From assembly GCF_000002875.2 (NCBI RefSeq), contig NC_009277.2, positions 459,353-523,352 of the forward strand: a DNA stretch of 64,000 nucleotides, in the 5' to 3' direction. The notes below the pieces were generated by a model. It did no database searches. It saw only the letters and a list, made by a program, of their open reading frames with translations, and was not told where the DNA came from. The position numbers and the translations under genes are program-made. Position 1 is the stretch's first letter, and the number at the start of each line of letters is the position of its first letter. This DNA is from Leishmania infantum JPCM5 (Eukaryota > Euglenozoa > Kinetoplastea > Trypanosomatida > Trypanosomatidae). Positions 9,907-17,771 of this stretch are shown here, one piece after another.

Positions 9907-10728
9907 ATGTCGCGCGTAGTCGTGATGGCACTTGCGCTGTCCTTCGCCATGGCAGCCGCGCTTGCCGTCACCGCCGTGCAGAGCGGTAGCTGCATCTTCC
10001 TCACCTCTCCGCCGTCGTACACGTTCATTGGCGGCGGGTTTCACATGCAACTCGCGCTTGAGTATCCTCTGCCGGCCAAGGACGTGCGCCTCAGCTTCGA
10101 CCTCCCCAAGTTTTTCTTCGTTGATGAGGCGGAGGCCGAGCAGCTCTACCGGATGGAGGTGCTCTCTGCCGACCCGATGACGCAGGGAACGGCCGCTGTC
10201 GTCGTGGCCGACGTGACGCGCGCCTACTCGCCGCTGCGCATGTCGTCCCGGTATGCTTTCGACATTGAGGCCCCCGTGTTCAAGGTCAACTACACGACAA
10301 ACCATGTGGAGCTGACCTTCCAGCAGCTGGGCGGCGATGGCACGGGTAGCGCGCTTGACGCGTACCTGGCGGAGGACGGTGCGCAGGCGCAGGTTCCCTT
10401 TCGAGCGCGCCTCGTCATTCCGATACACTCCCGCTACGAAGTCCTGGACACCAAGACGCCCTTCTCATTGCTGCGCTTCATCACTGGTGAGGGTGCCTAC
10501 GTGCGCCGGTGCTTGACGAGGGTGGACGTGGCCGGCCGTGCTGACTCGCGCTGCTTAACAGGCGCGTACCGCTCCAGCGCCACTGTGGCCAAATCAGAGG
10601 AGAAACCACATTACAAGCACTGTCTCGACCTGCCCGTCGGTCTGCTGGCCGACCTTCCGTACGTGTACCACGCGCTTATGGGGCTCCTGGTGGCTGGCGC
10701 CGCCCTCGTTATCCTCGCTATTCGTTAG
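9907..10728 (+). CDS. PIGX: PIG-X/PBN1-like GPI mannosyltransferase I stabilising subunit
   Basis: The 273-residue protein starts at the ATG at 9907. Residues 4-26 form a hydrophobic signal peptide. The lumenal part contains family-like landmarks: the FDIEAP segment near residue 119, followed by a beta-rich stretch, then the P-I-H-S-R-Y motif near residue 173, equivalent to the PxHxRYH motif of PIG-X. The C-terminus has 'DLPVGL' followed by a single membrane span (about 254-272), the same order as in PIG-X and PBN1. In other eukaryotes this ER type I protein holds and stabilises PIG-M/Gpi14, which adds the first mannose to the GPI precursor, a pathway of high output in Leishmania. Family assignment comes from motif order and topology; overall identity appears low, as is normal for this family. 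Confidence 0.72.
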   Translation: MSRVVVMALALSFAMAAALAVTAVQSGSCIFLTSPPSYTFIGGGFHMQLALEYPLPAKDVRLSFDLPKFFFVDEAEAEQLYRMEVLSADPMTQGTAAVVVADVTRAYSPLRMSSRYAFDIEAPVFKVNYTTNHVELTFQQLGGDGTGSALDAYLAEDGAQAQVPFRARLVIPIHSRYEVLDTKTPFSLLRFITGEGAYVRRCLTRVDVAGRADSRCLTGAYRSSATVAKSEEKPHYKHCLDLPVGLLADLPYVYHALMGLLVAGAALVILAIR

Positions 10729-11551
10729 CTGAGCTGCATGTGTCTGCGAGCACAGCCATCGGTGATTGTTGCGCGCGATACGCGATGAGACGTGCCCTTC
10801 CTCTGTGTGCGCACTGGCCATTCTAGTACCACTGTGTATCGCGTTCCCTAGTCGTCTTCGGCACACCACGCAACCGCCCTCGCTGCACCCTCAAGTCTCT
10901 CACTGCACCTGTGCATTCCTGTGTCGGTTGGTGTCGTGCAGGAATGGAAGGACACCGCTGCAGATGCGTGCGCGCGCGCATCTACGCGTGAAGGATCGGC
11001 GGTGGTGGTGTTGGCGGTGATGACACCACGGACGTAAACACACACGCACGCTCTCTGTCTCTCTCGGGGTGTCGCTGCTCGCGGCACCGCCGCCTCCTCC
11101 GCTGTCTCTCACGCTGGCTTGGGCACGTTGCAGATTCCCACGTAAATTGCCGTGCCGCAAGGAGATGTGGCCCTGCGCACGCCAACGGTCGGCGCAGAAC
11201 CTACCGTCGTGCGCTGCCTTTGCTTTCTCCGCTTGTGCTGGCACTTCCTCTGCACTGACGGACACCATCTGTGATGACTCCTTCCCACTCCCACCCGCCG
11301 CCCCGCCCTCCAGCACGGACTACCCTTTTCTCCCTCTATCTGTCCATCCCTGTGTGTTTGTGTGTGCCGCTGAGACGACGCACGCGCTTGTCATCGTCCC
11401 TTTTCCTCTCGGCTTCCTCTCTCGTCGTTAAAGCGGGGCACACGACCGCCCTTCACACAAGCGCCTTCACGCACGCGCTCGCTGCGCTGCCGCCACGCAA
11501 GCATACGGCGGTTGCGGTTTGCCTTCGCAGAGCACCGGCTACACGAGCACA
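10729..11551. other. intergenic spacer
   Basis: This is an ordinary pyrimidine-rich spacer with several C/T tracts (for example 11279-11360 and 11396-11430), which could supply the trans-splice acceptor for the WD40 gene. No gene or repeat is seen. Confidence 0.5.
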
Positions 11552-12541
11552 ATGAACGGCGCACTCACGCCGCGCCAGGAGGTGCAGCTCCCGCACGCGC
11601 CGGCGCTGCTCTATAACAATCTGCAGCCGCACGGAGGTGGCGCGTACGTGTCATACGCAACGGACTCCGCCGTGTATACGGTCCGGGCGTCGACAGGGGC
11701 TCCGTGCTTCAAGCCCCTTCGCTTTCCATGTGGTCAAGTACAGCACCTCGCCGCCTTGCAAGATGACGCAGAGCAGAACATCATTGTCGTAGTTGTCCTG
11801 TCCGCCTGCATGGCCGTCATCGTTGTGAACGGGCGACAGGTACACGTGCTACCAGAAAAGGGCGGCGACACGGCGCTCACCTGCGCAGCTGTGGCGCGTG
11901 TGGCGGGAAAAGACGAGATGGTTGTGGCGGTCGGCGCATCAAACGGAATCCCGCTGTGCTGCCGGTGCACCCTCGACGGGCACCCGGTGGCGTCCGCGGA
12001 GGTCACTGCGCCAGTGCAAGCGCATGCACAGCGCAGCATCACGGCCTTGGATCTCGAAGCCGTGGGAGAGGCGTCGCGTGTGGAGATGGCATCGGGCGAC
12101 GCCGGCGGCCACGTGGTTCTCTGGGCCGACAGCAATCCCACGCACACGATCCCACCCGAGAGCGATACCGACGCCGTCACGTGCGTGCGGCTGGTCTCCG
12201 TCAGCAACACCGTCGCTGTGGCGTACGGTGGAGGACAAATCAAGCTCATTCAGCGTAGCAGCGGCGCCGTCACCATCGCCATCCAGGCCCACTCCCGCTG
12301 GATCAACGCGATGGTATACAGCGCCGCCCGGCACTGGCTGGCGTCTGCCGCCGAGGACGGGCAGATATCGGTGTGGGATGTCACCTCCGTTGACCCGAAT
12401 CGCGTCTGCATCGCGAGTGGTACCGTCACGAATGAGCTGCCCACCGGGCTGGCGTTCCTGAGCAACATGGGTGACCTTCTTGCTGCGTCGTACGATGTAG
12501 TCAAGCTTCGGTGTTTTCCTCTTCCCGGCAAGGGGCGCTAG
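11552..12541 (+). CDS. WDR54: WD40 protein, WDR54-like
   Basis: The 329-residue protein starts at the ATG at 11552. It forms a WD40-type propeller with degenerate blades. The clearest repeat has AHSRWINAM near residue 246, LASAAEDGQ and the SVWDV signature near 270. Besides the fold, several family-specific points recall WDR54: an N-terminal 'ALLYNNL' segment (about 18-24), the 'GGGQIKL' strand before the alanine-histidine blade, and a C-terminal last strand with 'SYDVVKLRCF' after a 'GDLLA' turn. The length is also close to WDR54 (about 330). WDR54 is poorly characterised; it has been linked to cilia and vesicle-associated roles in other organisms, so function here is open. The WD40 fold is confident and WDR54 orthology is a good inference. 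Confidence 0.75.
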   Translation: MNGALTPRQEVQLPHAPALLYNNLQPHGGGAYVSYATDSAVYTVRASTGAPCFKPLRFPCGQVQHLAALQDDAEQNIIVVVVLSACMAVIVVNGRQVHVLPEKGGDTALTCAAVARVAGKDEMVVAVGASNGIPLCCRCTLDGHPVASAEVTAPVQAHAQRSITALDLEAVGEASRVEMASGDAGGHVVLWADSNPTHTIPPESDTDAVTCVRLVSVSNTVAVAYGGGQIKLIQRSSGAVTIAIQAHSRWINAMVYSAARHWLASAAEDGQISVWDVTSVDPNRVCIASGTVTNELPTGLAFLSNMGDLLAASYDVVKLRCFPLPGKGR

Positions 12542-12965
12542 CGTGACCCGCACAGGTAACGGGCTCCCAGGTGCTTGCAGGAGGGCGGCACGGCCGCATT
12601 TGCGAAACCAAAAACGAAGCGGCGCAAGACCAGCGAAGAATCGAAGAGGAGAACAAAACACAGCGAGATGCACGCGCAGAGAGCGCGGATATCGATGTGG
12701 TGATGTAGCCGCAGCCCGGCCGTCGCAGGGGAGGGACGAGGGCGGAGAAGTGTTCTACGCGTTGCGTGCCGCTCACACTGTGCAGAGCAACCGTATCGTG
12801 GCCTCGGGCAACGCACATGAGTACTATACCGAGCAACAAATCCGCCTCATTGACTGTCATGCGCACGTGCAACTGTGCACCTCTTCTCTACTCTTCCTCT
12901 TCTCCTCGGTGCTGCCGCTGCGCTCAGCAGACAACTCATCTCTGCTGCCTCTCTACCGCGCATCG
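12542..12965. other. intergenic spacer
   Basis: An open frame crosses this spacer in phase with the downstream BRCT gene, but its sequence resembles UTR and has no ATG context that improves on 12966. C/T tracts near 12885-12905 are candidate splice-acceptor signal. Confidence 0.45.
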
Positions 12966-15224
12966 ATGTCGCTGACGGACATAGAGGAGGCCGAGACAGT
13001 GGAGCTGCTCTCCGAGGACAGCTGCTCAACTATGTCTGCCTCTTCTCAGGATGTCGGGGCCACCACGGCCGATACGTCTCTGCCGCTGACCGCTAACGCA
13101 AATGAGGAACAACTGCGCCGCCGCACGCTGCACGAGTGTGCCTGTATTCCAGAGCTTGGGCCACAGACCGCGTGGCTCGAGGAGAGCGGCGCCGCAGGCA
13201 ACGGACCGTCTGCATCGACAACGGAGATGAACTGGGATGTCGCGCACGCTGACCACATCATTGTTGCTGTGCGGTGGCGGGTGGCGCTGACTTCACCTGG
13301 CACAGGAAGCCCCTCACTTCACACAACCCCGTGGGTGCCGTATGCGGTGCCCCTCGCCAAGATGATCGCCTCCAGGACAACGGCCGCGGCGGACACAGCG
13401 AGCACTGTCACGAGCACTGCCAGCAGCAGCGGCGGTGGCAGCAGCGCGATACTGCAGCCCCTCGGCTCCGTGCAGCTGCCCCTAGGACGCTCGATGTTCC
13501 TCCTCGCTGCGCAGCTTTCCTCTCTCGTTCCATGCGTGTGGGACAGCGGCGTTGCAGCGGAGAGCCTTGTCAGCGTGGCTGCCTCCATCTCACGAGCGCA
13601 GTGTACACTGCACCTCCACTACGCGGCAGCAAAGACACCGCAGGCGCCATCCTCGCTGCGAGCCCGTCCCGTGTGTCGCTCCTTCGATGTGTTTGCGATC
13701 TCCCCAACGACGGCGCTCCTCGGTGTCGCCTTGCAGCCTCACCAGCGCTACCACATCAAGCGGAAGCGCGGTACCGGCAAGTCCGCCCACACCTCGGAGG
13801 ATCAACCGTGCGATGCGAAAGGCGTCCTCACCTTGCGAGTGGGACCATACTGCCACGTGGATGTGGCGCTGGACGGGTTGCCTTCTGAGCCTCATGTCAG
13901 CGGCAGTGCCGGCACGTGCCCCTCCATCACTATCAACACATACAATGGTCGTCATGCGCACGCCACGCGGAGTGGTCAGACGCAAGACAGCCCGGCAGTG
14001 CACCGGACGTCGGCATGTCGGAGTGGCGTTGCACGCGAACACCCCGCGGCGGTGACGCAGCTGCAGCGCGGCTCGACGACATCTCTCATCACCGGCGACA
14101 GCACCGCCGTCTTGGCGACGATGTCTGACATGTCGGACCACGTCGCGCTGAGCGAGGCCAGTGGGCATGAGCACGACGGCCCTGTCGTCGCCGGGAGCCA
14201 GGAGGTGGCCGCCGCGCCGTCGCGCACGACCATCACAGGGTCCCTCAAGCGGCAGCGGTCAACTGCGGCTCGAGGACGCGCTGCTGAAGCGGTGGTCCGG
14301 CAAGTCGACAACGCGAAAGCTGTGGAGGGAGGCGATGATGACGAGGCAGACGCAGCCGCGTCGCACTCCGTCGCCACGACGCCCAGCGCGATCGTTCTCT
14401 TCACGACAGGGATGCGGCTCAGCGATGTGGAGGAGAAGACGTTGAAGGAGCTCGGTGCCCTCGTGAACCCGCATCTGCGCCTGGCACGCTACGCCCGCGT
14501 CCTTGTAGCGCAGCGGCCGCTCGCGCGCAGTGTGAAGCTGCTCACCGTCCTGCCCTACGTCCAAGATGTGGTGCATCAGAGCTGGCTCGACGCGGTGCTG
14601 CGCACCCGCACCCTCGACCTCCCGCTGGAGGGATTCGCCTACAAGGAGCGGAAGATTGCCGGCAGCATCGAGAGCGAGAACAGCTTCGACCTGCGTGAAA
14701 CAATGAGCAAGGCCCCGACGGAGCGCCAGCGGCTCTTCGCGCAGCAGCGCTTCTGGGTGCACAAGTCCGCGGCCCCGCAGGAGCCGCCGATGAACGATCT
14801 GAAGACGGTGGTGGCGGCCTCGGGCGGCATCATCACGCGGTGCGTTCTCGACGCAGACGTTCTCGTCCTGCCCAAGCACAAGCCCACCCTATCGTGTTGG
14901 CGTGGTATTGCGCAGCAGCTCGGCGGAACTGGCGGGGCGTCGGCCTCGTCCGCGTCCGCGGCCCCGACGCTCGCACAGCGCAAGCAAGCCGGCGTCTTGT
15001 TTGTGGTGCCAGACGACATCTTCAAGTGTGTGCTGCAGCAGCGCCGTCTCTCCGCCTCCTCCATCACTCTTCCACGTCAGCTCCTGACGGAGGCCGCCGC
15101 CACTAGAGGCACAACCGGCGCGGCCAGAGTTGGCCGACGCCCCTCTCAGCCAACACGGAAGACGCCGCGCGCCTCCACGACGCAGCGGTCTCCACATCGT
15201 AAATCGTGCAAGCGCTCGCAGTAG
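12966..15224 (+). CDS. tandem-BRCT, possibly FHA-containing, DNA-damage mediator-like protein
   Basis: The 752-residue protein starts at the ATG at 12966. Residues about 476-700 hold a tandem BRCT unit of the MDC1/PTIP/Brc1 type. The first domain opens with LFTTG (T480-T481-G482) and has ARSVKLL (R521, K524), the positions that hold phosphate and the free C-terminus of gamma-H2A in MDC1. A W-L-D helix near 543 follows, then a long linker with 'FDLRETMSKA' and the second BRCT with its Gly-Gly turn near 620. Residues about 155-300 may form a divergent FHA domain: GR at 174-175, SISRAQ at 207-212 and a final LTLRVG strand near 290. The middle is Ser/Thr/Ala-rich with several SQ/TQ sites. The inferred role is a nuclear phospho-reader at DNA breaks. 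BRCT is confident; FHA is tentative because the GR-to-SR spacing is longer than usual. Confidence 0.82.
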   Translation: MSLTDIEEAETVELLSEDSCSTMSASSQDVGATTADTSLPLTANANEEQLRRRTLHECACIPELGPQTAWLEESGAAGNGPSASTTEMNWDVAHADHIIVAVRWRVALTSPGTGSPSLHTTPWVPYAVPLAKMIASRTTAAADTASTVTSTASSSGGGSSAILQPLGSVQLPLGRSMFLLAAQLSSLVPCVWDSGVAAESLVSVAASISRAQCTLHLHYAAAKTPQAPSSLRARPVCRSFDVFAISPTTALLGVALQPHQRYHIKRKRGTGKSAHTSEDQPCDAKGVLTLRVGPYCHVDVALDGLPSEPHVSGSAGTCPSITINTYNGRHAHATRSGQTQDSPAVHRTSACRSGVAREHPAAVTQLQRGSTTSLITGDSTAVLATMSDMSDHVALSEASGHEHDGPVVAGSQEVAAAPSRTTITGSLKRQRSTAARGRAAEAVVRQVDNAKAVEGGDDDEADAAASHSVATTPSAIVLFTTGMRLSDVEEKTLKELGALVNPHLRLARYARVLVAQRPLARSVKLLTVLPYVQDVVHQSWLDAVLRTRTLDLPLEGFAYKERKIAGSIESENSFDLRETMSKAPTERQRLFAQQRFWVHKSAAPQEPPMNDLKTVVAASGGIITRCVLDADVLVLPKHKPTLSCWRGIAQQLGGTGGASASSASAAPTLAQRKQAGVLFVVPDDIFKCVLQQRRLSASSITLPRQLLTEAAATRGTTGAARVGRRPSQPTRKTPRASTTQRSPHRKSCKRSQ

Positions 15225-15669
15225 TGGTCGGGTCCCACGAGGCTGGTATCAGAGCATGCGTATAGGTATGAGTTCGTGCATAGACGCAGCCCAACATAGA
15301 TAGTGTCGCGGGCACGACAACAAAGAGAGCGGTGAGGAGGGGTACCGTCTATCCAGACTCCAATGCCCCTCCCTTCCCCGCCCGCATCCGCGGCAACCGC
15401 GGCCGTGTTGATCTATCGGGTGGTGCGTACGCCGGCGTCATCGGCGAGCGTGAACGCGCGCGGTAAAAGAAAAGCGAGCGACACACCCGCACGCCCGCAC
15501 GCATGGCAGTGGGCCTGAACACTCCAACTGTTGCCCCTCTCTCCATCCTTCTCTCGCTCTCGATGCGTTTCGCGATGCCAGCCGCTCCGCCGCCGTTGTA
15601 TTGCGCTTATTTGGTGGTCTTCGTGGCATAGGAGAAGGTGGAAAGGCCATCGCAGGCAGGTAGACACAC
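15225..15669. other. intergenic spacer
   Basis: Short spacer with a C/T-rich tract around 15531-15560 and AG dinucleotides at about 15656-15661, just before the next ATG. Nothing else is seen. Confidence 0.5.
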
Positions 15670-17235
15670 ATGGCTCTCAGACAGCTTTCGCTGGCACCTC
15701 ACGGCGTGCGTCGCGGTCTCTTTTTTGCGCTGTGCACCTCTATCACACTCGGATGCACAATGTCTGTGCGCCACGGCTGTTGTATCCACCGCCTGTGCGA
15801 AGCGCCCGTAGCTCCGTCGAGCACAAATACCAACTTCGCAGTCTCGTCAGCCGTCGGTGGCGCCGCGTCGCGCTCGACATCCACGGCATGCTCCTCACCG
15901 CTCTTCTGGTTTGAACTGGATCGGCTTCCACCGCAGCTGCAACGCGAGTTTGACGTCGACGCGAACCAACGCGCTCTCCGCCATCTGTGGCGCCCCACAC
16001 GCGCGGGCACCGACAGTGATGGCGCCTCAGCAGTCCCGTTCAACCTGCCCGTGACGCCATCCAGTGTTCACCCGGTCGTCTGGCGCTGCACCCACTGCCA
16101 GTCGCAGTGGTCCGCCCGACCATCCGACCGCACGAACCCTCAACTCGCTGATGCGCACCGATGCCCGCGTTGCTACGGCGGCCAACGTTTACCCGCTGGA
16201 TCGCCCGACACCCCAACCTCGCCAGATGCTGGAGCACAGCCGGGACCGTCCTCTCGGCCGTCCACCGCCGCCACCGGCGTCGGCCTCTTGTGTGACTCCT
16301 ACCCTTTCCTTGCTGCGCAATGGGACCCGCTGCGCAACCAACTCCTGCAGAATCAGGTGCTACAGTCTGTGACGGAGGTGCGCACGTCCTCTGCCTCGAT
16401 GGTGTGGTGGCGCTGCCCACTTTGCTTGTCTCCGTGGCTGGAATCCGTATCGAGTCGGGTGGCGCGATACGGTCTCGCCATGCAGCGTCACTCTGTGCCC
16501 TCGAAGCCAAGCCTTTCACGCACGGGCACCACCCCTGGTAACGACCCTAGCAGGCCCGCTGGCGAGCTCGTGCTTCTCTGCCCGTCGTGTGAGCGTCGCG
16601 GTGCGAGTTCCAGTGGCGCCATAAGCCCCGCCAGCCCGCGACGCTGGCTGGCTGATGACGCCCTGCTCCTCGGCGAAGCGCTCCTGCGTCCACATCAAGA
16701 CCCGCAGCGAGTCTCGCTGACAAGCGAAACGATGCTCCAGTGGCGGTGCCGCAGCTGCCAGTTCGAGTACGCCGCCACGGTAGCGAACCGGTTCCTTCGT
16801 CATGAGCGATGCCCGCAGTGCTCCGGGAGGACGAAAAGCATGCACAACCTGCTGGTGGTGCAGCGGCCTGATGTGGTGAGGGAGGTGAGCAAGCACATCT
16901 CACGTACGCGGCTGCGCTACATCACCATCCACGACGACGTCGAGCTCCCCTTTGTGTGTCGCACCTGTTACGCGCCGTACCGCATGACAGCGCGTGCCCG
17001 CTGCGCCGTGCCGCGTGGTGTACCGGCGTGCTCTAAGTGCTTCCTGACGAGCTCACAAGTACTCACCGAGGCTCAGCATCAGCACCAGCACGGAGGCGCC
17101 AAGGCGCTCTCGGCCCGCGCGCGGCGACGGGTGCGGCAGAGGGCACTGCAACTCAGCCGCAGCCACCGCCATCGGGAGCGACTCGCTGCCACGCTGAATG
17201 AGCTCAGCCACCACGACAACGCCTTGAAGGACTGA
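15670..17235 (+). CDS. DUF4379-type treble-clef zinc-ribbon protein
   Basis: The 521-residue protein has several zinc-ribbon modules of the pattern W-x-C-x2-C-x3-(W/Y)-x-n-R-x-n-C-P-x-C. They begin near residues 138 (CTHC...CPRC), 246 (CPLC...CPSC), 358 (CRSC...CPQC) and 428 (CRTC...CSKC). Between modules is the 'FLAAQWDP' segment (about 214-221) that in this family links one module to the next (consensus like PxLxxEWxxxxN). This matches the 'probable zinc-ribbon' DUF4379 family, repeated treble-clef fingers found in bacteria, plants and kinetoplastids. The N-terminus (basic, Ser/Leu-rich, no acids in about the first 45 residues) is compatible with mitochondrial import. An alternative start is the ATG at 15760. 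Nucleic-acid or ribosome binding is inference. Confidence 0.78.
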   Translation: MALRQLSLAPHGVRRGLFFALCTSITLGCTMSVRHGCCIHRLCEAPVAPSSTNTNFAVSSAVGGAASRSTSTACSSPLFWFELDRLPPQLQREFDVDANQRALRHLWRPTRAGTDSDGASAVPFNLPVTPSSVHPVVWRCTHCQSQWSARPSDRTNPQLADAHRCPRCYGGQRLPAGSPDTPTSPDAGAQPGPSSRPSTAATGVGLLCDSYPFLAAQWDPLRNQLLQNQVLQSVTEVRTSSASMVWWRCPLCLSPWLESVSSRVARYGLAMQRHSVPSKPSLSRTGTTPGNDPSRPAGELVLLCPSCERRGASSSGAISPASPRRWLADDALLLGEALLRPHQDPQRVSLTSETMLQWRCRSCQFEYAATVANRFLRHERCPQCSGRTKSMHNLLVVQRPDVVREVSKHISRTRLRYITIHDDVELPFVCRTCYAPYRMTARARCAVPRGVPACSKCFLTSSQVLTEAQHQHQHGGAKALSARARRRVRQRALQLSRSHRHRERLAATLNELSHHDNALKD

Positions 17236-17771
17236 ACACACGGACACGTGCGTCGCCCTGCGTCTCTGTCTTCACGTAACACGTGGTGGGTGACGATACA
17301 GCGGAAATTTCCCTAGACCTCATTGCCGTTGATGGATGTAAGCGCGAGGGCGGAGGGCGCATCGCCGACCATGTCCGACCTCCACACCGGAAAACGAGGG
17401 CAAGACACCCTTCTCCTGTGTGTGTGTGTGTGCTTGTGTGCCTCTTGTAATCTCTCGGACACCATGATGATGCATGACTGGCGAAGAGCGGCAGGCAGGA
17501 ACCTCCTGCCCACCCACCCCTGTCTCGCAGCCGCGACATATTCGCCTCCTCCATCTGCGCCTACCCCACTCCCCTCCCGAACTCCTCCTCCTCCTGCCAA
17601 CCTTCCTCGTCACACCTTCGGCGCGCACACCCCCACCCTTCCACTCGGATTAGGGCGGAGGGCCACATCAGTCAGCGCCGTCTTCGCCTTCGCATTATTT
17701 TTTGTGCCGAGGCCAATTCCCTGTGCCTCTGTCTCGCTCCTACATACCACTCACTCCTGCCTGCCATCACC
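17236..17771. other. intergenic spacer
   Basis: Contains a TG dinucleotide run (17417-17437) and dense C-rich pyrimidine tracts from about 17500 to 17770 that would serve trans-splicing of the downstream gene. No coding sequence is supported. Confidence 0.5.
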
